Origin: Billgrantia aerodenitrificans
GTDB lineage: Bacteria > Pseudomonadota > Gammaproteobacteria > Pseudomonadales > Halomonadaceae
Assembly (NCBI RefSeq): GCF_021404405.1
Contig: NZ_JABFTV010000011.1
Coordinates: forward strand, 124,001 to 188,000
Direction: 5' to 3'
DNA length: 64,000 nucleotides
Below, in pieces: positions 15,705 to 24,649 of this stretch; the first letter of the stretch is position 1; the number at the start of each line of letters is the position of its first letter. The notes beneath the pieces were generated by a model, which was not told the DNA's origin, made no database searches, and saw only the letters and a program-made list of their open reading frames with translations. A program made the translations under genes and the position numbers.

Positions 15705-16059
15705 GGGGTTTTCCTACTGGCGTGAGGCGAACCGACTATCAGCGGCTATCAGCGAATATCAGAAGGTACCCGAAGAACGAAATGACGACCATGGAAAGCC
15801 GAAACCGGCCAGGCGGCCGGTTCGGATCATGCCATGCGTGCGGCACAGCTAATTAGCACTCTAATAAAAATCTTAGAAAGCACGTGCCTCCTGCCCCCTT
15901 GTGTCACATCCTCACCGCTACTAACATTTGCATCAATACACCCGCCAAGCCTATGTGGACTTCGGTCCTCACGCTCAAAATTGCGCGGGTTTTTTATTTC
16001 TCGTCACAAGATCGAGAACCGGGCAGGAAGCCTCGGATGACTTCCTGTCCTGCCCCAAG
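15705..16059. other. Intergenic region between pcaQ and pcaL
   Basis: No gene is supported in these 355 bp. An 8-bp inverted repeat (AACCGGCC and complement, 15803-15822) and a second (CAGGAAG/CTTCCTG, 16024-16047) may be terminators. The second lies just beyond the pcaL stop. A T-rich stretch occurs near 15990. No convincing operator was found. Confidence 0.5.
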
Positions 16060-17259
16060 TCAGCCCAGCTCCTCGCCCCAGCCCAGCTCTTTCGCCAATG
16101 CAAACGCATGGTTGGCTGCCGGCACCCCGGCATAGATCGCCACATGCATCAGTACCTGGCGCAGTTCCGCTTCGGAGAGGCCGATACGCTTGGCGGTCTT
16201 GAGGTGCAGCGTGAGCTCCTCACGGCCCAGGGCGGCGAGGATGCCGGTGGTGATCAGGCTGCGCTCGCGGCGGGTGAGGTCGTCGTTGCTCCACAGCTCG
16301 CCCCAGGCCAGCCGGGTGATCATCTGCTGGAAGGGGGCGTCGAGGCTGTTGGCGTTCCGGCTGGCGCGGGCAACGTGCTCCTCGCCGAGCACCTGCTTGC
16401 GGGTCTCGAGACCCTCGGCATAGCTCACGCCATGCTCGCCGACGTCCTCACGCTCGCTGGCCATCCACAGCAGCAGCCGCTTGGCCATGGCGGCGGGCGC
16501 CTCCACCGAGGGCACGTGGGCAATGCCTTCGAGGATCTCCAGCGGCGCCCCGTCACACTCGGCGGCCAGGGCCTGCAAGGTCTCCGGCGGAGTGGCCACA
16601 TCGGCGCTACCGCCGAGCAGGTGCACGCCGATGCCCGGATGCTCGGCGAGCGGCCCTTTCAGCTTGCCGCGGAAGTCGGTGCGGCCGAGCATCTCGCACA
16701 GGCGGGCGTAGGATTCGTCGTCGCCGCGGCCCATCTGGGTGCACCAGCCGGCCTTGAGCGCCGGTTCGGCCTCGAAGCAGGCCGGCGCGAACCAGCGCGG
16801 CACGATCTCCTCGGCCATGGCCGCCAGGCCTTCCTGACGAATGCGCCCGGCGCGGGTGGTCCAGAGTTCGGTATTGCCGATCACCGCGCCGGTATTGGTC
16901 AGGGTGACGGAGTAGAGCCGCTCGGCGTGCTCACTGATCAGCTGCTGGCCGACCACGCCGCCGATGGAGGTGCCGACGAAGTGGAAGCGCGAGGCACCGG
17001 CATGTTCGACCAGCGCCAGCGCCTCGCGGGCCAGGGCCGCCGGGGTGATCTCGCCGCCCTCGGCCGGCCAGGCCTGACTGGCACCGTGGCCGGGCAGGTC
17101 CCAGGTCAGCACGCGGTAGCGCGGCAGCAGCGCCGGCAGCAGCTCGTCCCACACCGCCTGACTCATGCCCAGCGGATGCGCCAGCACCACCAGCGGCAGT
17201 GCCTCGGGGCCGAGCAGGCGATAGGCGACGCTGCGGCCGTCGACGTTCAGAAATGCCAT
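16060..17259 (-). CDS. pcaL: Fused 3-oxoadipate enol-lactonase / 4-carboxymuconolactone decarboxylase
   Basis: A 399-residue fusion. Residues 1-260 form an alpha/beta hydrolase (PcaD): HPLGMSQAVW oxyanion region, GTSIGG nucleophile elbow (Ser), and IAHVPSVE (His). Residues 275-399 form the PcaC decarboxylase (GLETRKQVLGEEHV, LTRRERSLITTGILAALGR, GLSEAELRQVLMHVAIYAGVP). Together they convert gamma-carboxymuconolactone to beta-ketoadipate. GGGAGAAGG precedes the ATG. It is last in the pcaI-J-F-L operon, which runs leftward from about 20.2 kb. Such fusions are known in actinobacteria and some proteobacteria. Confidence 0.95.
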   Translation of the reverse strand: MAFLNVDGRSVAYRLLGPEALPLVVLAHPLGMSQAVWDELLPALLPRYRVLTWDLPGHGASQAWPAEGGEITPAALAREALALVEHAGASRFHFVGTSIGGVVGQQLISEHAERLYSVTLTNTGAVIGNTELWTTRAGRIRQEGLAAMAEEIVPRWFAPACFEAEPALKAGWCTQMGRGDDESYARLCEMLGRTDFRGKLKGPLAEHPGIGVHLLGGSADVATPPETLQALAAECDGAPLEILEGIAHVPSVEAPAAMAKRLLLWMASEREDVGEHGVSYAEGLETRKQVLGEEHVARASRNANSLDAPFQQMITRLAWGELWSNDDLTRRERSLITTGILAALGREELTLHLKTAKRIGLSEAELRQVLMHVAIYAGVPAANHAFALAKELGWGEELG

Positions 17260-17334
17260 GTTCCTTCTCCCTGCAGTGCAACGGGAAAAGCCGGCAGTTC
17301 CTCACCGCCGGCCTGGTTCCAATCTCAGTCTCGC

Positions 17335-18537
<1,203 letters not shown>

Positions 18538-18568
18538 ACCTTATCTCCTCTAATGCGCCGTCGCGGCG

Positions 18569-19357
18569 TCACGCACCGGCATGGGCACGGGCGGTCCTGT
18601 CTTTGAGTTCGCGCAGGACCTCGAGCTCGCGGGCCGAGGGCTCCGGGGTGCTTTCCAGCGTCTCGGCGAAGCGGATCTCCCAGCCAGTGGCCTCGATCAC
18701 GTCCTCGCGGCTCACGCCCGGGTGCAGCGAGACCACCACCAGCTCCTTGGTCTCGGGGTCGGGCTTCATCACGCACAGGTCGGTGATGACCCGGGTCGGC
18801 CCCTTGCCGATGTTGGGCACGCCGTCGCGGCCCTTGCCGTCGCGGCCGAAGCCCAGGGTGGTGACGAAGTCGACCCGGTCGACGAAGGCGCGCTTGGAGT
18901 GCTTCAGGGTGATGAACACCTCACCGGCATTCGTCGCGATTTCCGGCGCACCGCCGCCGCCCGGCAGGCGCACCTTGGGCTCGCGGTAATAGCCGATCAG
19001 GGTGGTGTTGAGGTTGCAGTAGCGGTCGATCTGAGCGGTGCCGAGAAAGCCCACGTCGATCTTGCCGCCCTGCAGCCAGTAGCGAAACATCTCCGGCACC
19101 GCAACGGTGGTGAGCGCCGTCTCGGCCAGCTCGCCGTCACCGATGGAGAGCGGCAGCACGTCGGGCTTGGTCTGCAGGGTGCCGGATTCGTAGATCAGCA
19201 CCACATCGGGGGCGTGGGTCAGGCGCGCCAGGTTGGCCGCCTCACTGGGCAGGCCGATGCCGACGAAGCAGGTCATGCCGTTCTCCAGCGCGCGCGCCGC
19301 GGTAACGGTCATCATCTCTGACGAGGTGTAGTCCAGGCCCTTATCGACGGTACTCAT
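18569..19357 (-). CDS. pcaJ: 3-oxoadipate CoA-transferase, beta subunit (CatJ type)
   Basis: A 262-residue subunit that starts inside the pcaI stop (TGATG overlap), so the pair is translationally coupled. Recognisable parts are MMTVTAARALENG, FVGIGLPSEAANLAR and VVLIYESGTL, with the catalytic Glu in YESG. The sequence follows the CatJ/glutaconate-CoA-transferase-like lineage, not the SCOT-like PcaJ of Pseudomonas putida. It activates beta-ketoadipate using succinyl-CoA. A longer upstream frame exists but lies over pcaI and was dropped. Confidence 0.92.
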   Translation of the reverse strand: MSTVDKGLDYTSSEMMTVTAARALENGMTCFVGIGLPSEAANLARLTHAPDVVLIYESGTLQTKPDVLPLSIGDGELAETALTTVAVPEMFRYWLQGGKIDVGFLGTAQIDRYCNLNTTLIGYYREPKVRLPGGGGAPEIATNAGEVFITLKHSKRAFVDRVDFVTTLGFGRDGKGRDGVPNIGKGPTRVITDLCVMKPDPETKELVVVSLHPGVSREDVIEATGWEIRFAETLESTPEPSARELEVLRELKDRTARAHAGA

Positions 19358-20187
19358 CAGGCGTTCCCCCCTGCATTCATGACGTTCTCTTCGATCCACC
19401 GGGTGAAGGTGTCGCGGTCGCGGGCGATACCGTCCCACTCCTTGTAGAAGGCGTTGTTGCGCGGGTAGTAGCCGTGGGCATAGGAGGGCAGCGAGCCCTT
19501 CTCGGCCACGGCGATGGCGCTGATGGCCCAGCCCGGAATGATGCAGGCGTTGGGGTGATAGTCGGCCTCGGTGCGCAGGTCGTCGACGATCTCTTCGACG
19601 GTAACGATACTGTGCTTGGCCGCCAGTACGGCTTCTTTCTGCACGCCGACGATGCCTTCCACCAGCACGTTGCCGGCGCGGTCGGCCTTCTGCGCGTGGA
19701 CGATGGAGACGTCCGGGCGCACCGCCGGCACCGCGGCCAGACGCTCGCCGGTGAAGGGGCACTCGATGAACTTGATCTGGTCGTTGACGCTGGGTAGTTC
19801 GCTGCCCACGTAGCCGCGCAGCACGGCCAGCGGCAGCCCGGCGGCACCGGCCTCGAAGGCGCAGGCCATGGCAGCGTGGCTGTGTTCGAGGATCTCGACC
19901 TTGTGCGGCCAGCCCTTCTCCACCGCATCGCGCAGGCGGTGGAGCGAGCCCACGCCGGGGTTGCCGCCCCAGGAGAAGATCACCTTCCTGGCGCAGCCGG
20001 CGCCGATCATCTGGTCGTAGACCAGGTCCGGGGTCATGCGGATCAGGGTCAGGTCACGCTTCTTCTGGCGGATGATTTCGTGACCGGCAGCGAAAGGAAT
20101 CAGGTGGGTGAAGCCCTCCATGGCCACGGTGGCGCCGTCTTCGACGTAGCGTGCCACCGCGTCACGGAGGCTCAGGAATTCGGCCAT
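19357..20187 (-). CDS. pcaI: 3-oxoadipate CoA-transferase, alpha subunit (CatI type)
   Basis: A 276-residue subunit that leads the operon. The start at MAEFLSLRDAV has AGGAG 7-8 nt upstream; an in-frame upstream extension has none. Diagnostic segments are EGFTHLIPFAAGHEIIRQ, RMTPDLVYDQMIGAGCARK, and GGNPGVGSLHRLRDAVEKGW, as in CatI of chloroaromatic degraders. It works with PcaJ. The PcaR-type palindrome at 20216 lies 29 bp upstream. Confidence 0.92.
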   Translation of the reverse strand: MAEFLSLRDAVARYVEDGATVAMEGFTHLIPFAAGHEIIRQKKRDLTLIRMTPDLVYDQMIGAGCARKVIFSWGGNPGVGSLHRLRDAVEKGWPHKVEILEHSHAAMACAFEAGAAGLPLAVLRGYVGSELPSVNDQIKFIECPFTGERLAAVPAVRPDVSIVHAQKADRAGNVLVEGIVGVQKEAVLAAKHSIVTVEEIVDDLRTEADYHPNACIIPGWAISAIAVAEKGSLPSYAHGYYPRNNAFYKEWDGIARDRDTFTRWIEENVMNAGGNA

Positions 20188-20215
20188 GGTGTTCTCCTGG
20201 GCGCTCTCGTTAAAA

Positions 20216-20230
20216 GTTCGAATAGCGAAC
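20216..20230. promoter_or_regulatory. PcaR-type operator at the pcaIJFL promoter
   Basis: GTTCG-AATAG-CGAAC, a perfect 5-bp inverted repeat with a 5-nt spacer. It resembles the PcaR site of Pseudomonas putida (GTTCG-N5-CGCAC). The same form occurs at 21818 and 31310. Confidence 0.8.
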
Positions 20231-20292
20231 TTTGTTTTGTGATGCGAACAAGTTAACGCCAAGCTCCCTTGATCGTCAAATGCGCTGCACAT

Positions 20293-20326
20293 GAAAAAAC
20301 GAGGGGAGGCCAGGCCTCCCCTCGTT
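20293..20326 (-). terminator. Rho-independent terminator of pcaB
   Basis: A 14-bp perfect stem (AACGAGGGGAGGCC and complement), followed on the minus strand by six T. It separates the pcaB transcript from the pcaIJFL promoter. Confidence 0.9.
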
Positions 20327-20358
20327 GGGTTCAACGAAACCGGTGGGTTTTCAGGACA

Positions 20359-21732
20359 TTATTCGCGCTGCAGCCAGGCAGCCGCACGGCGCACTTGAGC
20401 TTGGCTACTACCAAGGTATAAGGCGGGATCGGTTGCCTGGCGCAGCGCTTGCGCTTCCACCTGCCCTTGCAGCTCAGGGTGAGCCTGCAGCGCATCGGCA
20501 TAGGCCACGCCCTGCAGGCGGGCCGTTTCGGCAGCCTCGGCGCTGATGCGCTTGGCCGCCTCCTGGCCCAGCGTGGGCGCCAGCAGGCGCGATACCGGCT
20601 CAGCCATGATGCCGCCACCGGTCGCCGCCAGGTTGCGCCGCATGGCCTCGGGGTGCACCTCGAGCCCTTCGAGCAGCACGGCGGCCTGCTCCAGGGCTCC
20701 CTCCACCAGCAGCGCGCTGTCGAGCAGTGGCGTCCACTCGGCGTGCCACTCGCCCAGGCCACGCTCCAGCGGCTGGGCCTGGGCGTTGAGAATGACCGAG
20801 ACATGGCCGTGAACCTGACGCGCCGCGCCGCGAATCAGCGCGCAGCGTACCGGGTTGCGCTTGTGCGGCATGGAGGAGGACTCGCCCATGCCTTCGCCGC
20901 CGGGCTCACTCACCTCGCCCACTTCGGTCTGGGTCAGCAGCGCGACGTCCAGCGCCAGCTTCTCGGCGGCGCCGGCCACGGCGTCCAGCGCGGTGGCCAG
21001 CGCATGGATCGGCTGGCGGTCGGTATGCCAGGGGAGCACCGGAACGCTCAGCTCGAGGCGCTGCGCCAGGGCATCCATCAGCTCCAGGCCCAGCCCGCCC
21101 GGATCGGCTCCATCCGATCCTTGCCCGTCCAAGCCCGGACCATCCAAGCCCGAGTGAACGGCCACCGCACCGCCGAACTGCACCGGCAGCTCGAGGGTGG
21201 CAAGACGACGGCGCGCCTGCTCCAGGCCGATGCCCCAGTGCGCTACCTTGACGCCGAAGGTGAGCGGCAGCGCCTGCTGCATCAGGGTGCGCCCCACCAT
21301 CACCGTGGTTTCGTGAGCCTGCATCAGAGCGAGGGCAGCGCTACGGCAGCGCCGCAGCAGCGCATCCAGCGCCGCCAGACGCGGCTTGAGCATCAGCATC
21401 AGCGCCGAGTCGACCACGTCCTGGCTGGTGGCGCCGAGGTGGAAATGACGCCGCAGCTCGGCGGGCAGCGCTGCGCGCGCCTGCTTGACGAAGGGGATCG
21501 CCGCGTTGCCGCCGCTGGCCACACCGGCGCCAATGGCCGAGGTATCGAAGGCGTGCCCTTCGAGCGCCTTACGCATCTGCGCCGCCGTACCTTCGGGCAG
21601 AAGGTCACGCGCCTCCTGCACTTCGGCCAGGGCCAGCTCGAAGGCCAGCATGCCGGCCACCATGGCCTCGGCGTTGCATTCGCTCAGCGCAACTTGGCTC
21701 ATGAAGGGATGCTGAAGCAGGGCGTCGGACAT
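20359..21732 (-). CDS. pcaB: 3-carboxy-cis,cis-muconate cycloisomerase
   Basis: A 457-residue member of the fumarase/aspartase superfamily. The signature loop GESSSMPHKRNPV is present, with GATSQDVVDSALML upstream. It converts 3-carboxy-muconate to gamma-carboxymuconolactone, the substrate of the PcaC half of PcaL. The start at MSDALLQHPF has GGAG 7 nt upstream. It has its own promoter, divergent from pcaR, with an operator between them. Confidence 0.95.
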   Translation of the reverse strand: MSDALLQHPFMSQVALSECNAEAMVAGMLAFELALAEVQEARDLLPEGTAAQMRKALEGHAFDTSAIGAGVASGGNAAIPFVKQARAALPAELRRHFHLGATSQDVVDSALMLMLKPRLAALDALLRRCRSAALALMQAHETTVMVGRTLMQQALPLTFGVKVAHWGIGLEQARRRLATLELPVQFGGAVAVHSGLDGPGLDGQGSDGADPGGLGLELMDALAQRLELSVPVLPWHTDRQPIHALATALDAVAGAAEKLALDVALLTQTEVGEVSEPGGEGMGESSSMPHKRNPVRCALIRGAARQVHGHVSVILNAQAQPLERGLGEWHAEWTPLLDSALLVEGALEQAAVLLEGLEVHPEAMRRNLAATGGGIMAEPVSRLLAPTLGQEAAKRISAEAAETARLQGVAYADALQAHPELQGQVEAQALRQATDPALYLGSSQAQVRRAAAWLQRE

Positions 21733-21808
21733 ATCATGTCTCCGGTAACATGTTCCGGGATCAGGCTCGGACTCACGGCTTGGTCTTGCCAATCGCTCAG
21801 CCTATAGT

Positions 21809-21834
21809 CGAACAAGTGTTCGTGATTCGAACAC
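21809..21834. promoter_or_regulatory. PcaR-type operators between pcaB and pcaR
   Basis: Two overlapping palindromes: CGAACA-AG-TGTTCG (21809-21822) and GTGTTCG-TGATT-CGAACAC (21816-21834). The second contains the GTTCG-N5-CGAAC form. It can serve both divergent promoters, giving autoregulation of pcaR. Confidence 0.8.
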
Positions 21835-21884
21835 TATGCTAGATTGGGTGCGACCCGGGAGCAACTCACGATAACGGAACGACA

Positions 21885-22670
21885 ATGACACCAGAGGAAG
21901 AGGTTCTCAGCCCAGACGACCGCGACTTCGTGACCGCCCTGGCCAGCGGCCTCGAGGTCATCCTGGCCTTCGACGAGGCGCACCCGCGCATGACGCTCAG
22001 CGAAGTGGCGGCGCGCACCGACATGAACCGCGCCCGCGCCCGGCGCTTCCTGCTCACGCTGCACGCGCTGGGCTACGTGAGGAAGCAGGGCCGTTACTTC
22101 GAGCTGGCCCCACGGGTGCTGCAGCTTGGCTACGCCTTTCTCTCCGCCAACAACTATCGTAGCGTGATCCAGCAGGTACTGGAGGACATCACCGCAGAAA
22201 GCGGCGAATCCTCGTCCCTGGGCGTACTCGACGGCGACGCCGTTACCTACGTGGCGCGCTCCTCCGCTCCCCATCGGCTGATGGCCATCACCCTCTCGGT
22301 AGGCACCCGGCTGCCCGCGGCTCACACTTCCATGGGTCGGGCGCTGCTGGCTCAGCTGCCCGACGCCGAACTGGATGCCTTCCTGGAGCGGGTCACGCTG
22401 GAGCGCTACACCGACAAGACCGTGACCGACAAGGCGCTGCTGAAGAAGTGCATTCTCAAGGTGCGCCAGCAGGGCTATGCCATTGCCGATCAGGAGCTCG
22501 ACTCGGGGCTGCGCTCGCTGGCGGTACCGGCCTTCGACGCCAACGGCAAGCTGCTCGGCGCGATCAACATCAGCACCAACGCCGCCCGGGTCGATCTCGA
22601 CACCCTGATGCGGGAATACTTGCCGCTGCTGCAGAGAAAGGCGCGGGAGATTCGCGAAACCGTCAGCTGA
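21885..22670 (+). CDS. pcaR: IclR-family regulator PcaR
   Basis: A 261-residue IclR protein. The HTH is at residues 35-60 (MTLSEVAARTDMNRARARRFLLTL), and the effector domain includes SSLGVLDGDAVTYVARS, AAHTSMGRALLA and RQQGYAIADQELDSGLRSLAVP, typical of PcaR/PcaU. Members activate beta-ketoadipate genes with beta-ketoadipate or protocatechuate as effector. It is divergent from pcaB with the palindromic operators in between. Confidence 0.92.
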   Translation: MTPEEEVLSPDDRDFVTALASGLEVILAFDEAHPRMTLSEVAARTDMNRARARRFLLTLHALGYVRKQGRYFELAPRVLQLGYAFLSANNYRSVIQQVLEDITAESGESSSLGVLDGDAVTYVARSSAPHRLMAITLSVGTRLPAAHTSMGRALLAQLPDAELDAFLERVTLERYTDKTVTDKALLKKCILKVRQQGYAIADQELDSGLRSLAVPAFDANGKLLGAINISTNAARVDLDTLMREYLPLLQRKAREIRETVS

Positions 22671-22692
22671 ATGGCTGCGGATGACGTTTCTT

Positions 22693-22707
22693 GAACATCG
22701 TTCTAGA
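22693..22707. promoter_or_regulatory. Operator of the second IclR regulator, own promoter
   Basis: GAAC-ATC-GTTC followed by TAGA, 30 bp before the regulator's start. An almost identical site (GAAC-ATG-GTTC-TAGA) precedes the FAD dehydrogenase at 24650. Confidence 0.7.
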
Positions 22708-22736
22708 ATAATATTTTTGCCAAGCGAGACCTTCCC

Positions 22737-23516
22737 ATGGCGGGCAGCCTGATCGAACGCACCCTGGGCGTGCTGGAAGCCCTTTCCGAAGATGCCAACG
22801 GTTTGCCACTGCTGGTCATCGCCGAGCGGCTGGCTATTCCCAAGAGCGCCGCTCACCGTATCTGTCATGAGCTGATTCGCCTCGGCCATGTGCGCCAGGA
22901 CGCCGCCAGCCAGCGCTATCAGTTGACTACCCGCCTGGTGGCCATGAGTTTTCGCTACCTCTCGAGCACCGGTGCCAGCGACATCGTACAACCCATCCTC
23001 GACCGCCTGGCAGAGCAGAGCGGCGAACTGGTACGGCTCTCGGTGATCGAGGGCAACCGGCTGACCTGGATCGCCAAGGCTCAGGGGGCCCGCAGCGGCT
23101 TGCGCTACGATCCTGACATGGGCAAGGAGGCGCCGCTGTTCTGCACCGCCAGCGGTCACGCCTGGCTGGCAGCCCTGAGCGATGAGCAGGCCCTCGCGCT
23201 GGTGGATACCCAGGGTATGGAGACCGACCACCCACTGGGGCCCAATGCGCCTCGCACCAAGCAGGCGCTGCTCGACCACCTGCGTGAGACCCGTGAGCGC
23301 GGCTACAGCTGGACCCACGACAGCATGGGCCCCGGCACCGCAGCCATGGCGGCCCTGGTGCGTCATCCCCTGGATGGGCATCCGCAGGGCGTGCTCAGCA
23401 TTGCCGGCCCCAGCGTGCGGCTCGATGCCGAGCGGGTCAAGGAACTGGGGCAGGCGCTGGTTACCGCCGCCCAGGAGCTTTCCCAGGCCACGCCAACTTC
23501 ACAACTCTTCACCTGA
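22737..23516 (+). CDS. IclR-family regulator of the adjacent cassette
   Basis: A 259-residue IclR protein that differs clearly from PcaR. The HTH reads LPLLVIAERLAIPKSAAHRICHEL and the effector domain VQPILDRLAEQSGELVRLSVIEG, then CTASGHAWLAAL. It starts a plus-strand group of transporter and enzyme genes. The shared palindrome at 22693 and 24603 suggests it controls itself and the FAD dehydrogenase gene. Its effector is unknown. Confidence 0.85.
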   Translation: MAGSLIERTLGVLEALSEDANGLPLLVIAERLAIPKSAAHRICHELIRLGHVRQDAASQRYQLTTRLVAMSFRYLSSTGASDIVQPILDRLAEQSGELVRLSVIEGNRLTWIAKAQGARSGLRYDPDMGKEAPLFCTASGHAWLAALSDEQALALVDTQGMETDHPLGPNAPRTKQALLDHLRETRERGYSWTHDSMGPGTAAMAALVRHPLDGHPQGVLSIAGPSVRLDAERVKELGQALVTAAQELSQATPTSQLFT

Positions 23517-23594
23517 CGCACTTCAGCTATAGAGCTCGTGGGAGCCGGGGATAACCTGGGGCTCGCTCATGCTCGCCGCCGGCAAGGAGGCCCC

Positions 23595-24551
23595 ATGCTG
23601 GAAATACTCGCCATCACCACGCCGATCTTCCTGCTGATCGGTGCCGGCTACCTGGCCATGGGCACGCGCCTGGTGAACCGGGAGCAAATGCAGGGAGTGG
23701 CCACCTTCGTGCTCTACTTTGCCCTGCCGGCTCTGGTGATCCGCGCCGTGACCCAGAACCCCCTCGACGAGGTTCTTCAGCCTCACTATCTGCTGGCCTA
23801 TGGCCTCGGTTCGCTGGCGGTGTTCGCCTTCGCCCTGCTGTTGACCCTCGGCCTGCAGCGCAAGCCGCTCAGCGAAGGGGCCATTCATGCCCTAGGCATG
23901 TCCGCTTCCAACAGCGGCTTCATCGGTTTCCCGGTGGCGGCCATGGTGCTGGGCGCCTCTCCGGCGGCGGTTTTTCTGGCACTGAACATGCTGATCGAAA
24001 ACCTGCTTATCATCCCGATGGCACTGATCCTCGCCGAGGTAGGTCGCCAGCGCGGCGCCGGCATCGCCACGGTGGCACGCAAGACCCTCTTCCGCCTGAT
24101 ACGCAACCCCATTCTGGTAGGGCTGGCGCTGGGTCTGCTACTGGCGGTGACCGACACCACCCTGCCCCGACCGTTGGCCCAGGCCGTCGACATGCTGGCC
24201 AACGCCTCCGGCCCCGCGGCGCTGTTCGTCATCGGCGGTACCCTGTTCGGCCTCCAGGTGCGCGGCATGATGAACGACGTAGGCCAAATCGTGGCGGGCA
24301 AGCTGATCCTGCACCCGCTGGCGGTGCTCGGCATCTTCCTGCTGATGCCGGAAGCGGACCCAGCATTGCTTGCTGGCGCGCTGCTGTTTGCCTGTGCACC
24401 CATGATCAGCGTCTTCCCGCTGCTGGGCCAGCGCTATGGCCTGGCCGGCGTCAGCGCCGCCACGCTGATGGTCGCCACCCTGGCCGCCTTCGTGACACTG
24501 AGCATGGGCATTTGGTTGATGGACCTCGCCAGCCTACTGCCCACCCGTTAA
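23595..24551 (+). CDS. AEC-family transporter
   Basis: A 318-residue membrane protein of the auxin efflux carrier family, about 10 helices. Typical motifs are ASNSGFIGFPVAAMVLG near residue 98, ENLLIIPMALI and the C-terminal FACAPMISVFPLLGQRYG. The start has AAGGAGG 4 nt upstream. AEC proteins move organic acids such as malate or malonate. The position between the IclR gene and the FAD dehydrogenase suggests transport of the cassette's substrate or product. Confidence 0.85.
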   Translation: MLEILAITTPIFLLIGAGYLAMGTRLVNREQMQGVATFVLYFALPALVIRAVTQNPLDEVLQPHYLLAYGLGSLAVFAFALLLTLGLQRKPLSEGAIHALGMSASNSGFIGFPVAAMVLGASPAAVFLALNMLIENLLIIPMALILAEVGRQRGAGIATVARKTLFRLIRNPILVGLALGLLLAVTDTTLPRPLAQAVDMLANASGPAALFVIGGTLFGLQVRGMMNDVGQIVAGKLILHPLAVLGIFLLMPEADPALLAGALLFACAPMISVFPLLGQRYGLAGVSAATLMVATLAAFVTLSMGIWLMDLASLLPTR

Positions 24552-24602
24552 TGCCGCCTACCGTCTCATCAGAAAAATGTTTGTCTGCTATTGAAAAAAC
24601 TG

Positions 24603-24617
24603 GAACATGGTTCTAGA
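24603..24617. promoter_or_regulatory. Operator of the second IclR regulator at the FAD dehydrogenase promoter
   Basis: GAAC-ATG-GTTC followed by TAGA, 33 bp before the start of the FAD enzyme gene. It differs from the site at 22693 only in the central base. Confidence 0.7.
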
Positions 24618-24649
24618 TTCAATAGAGCCAAGTTCCAGCGAGAATATGA

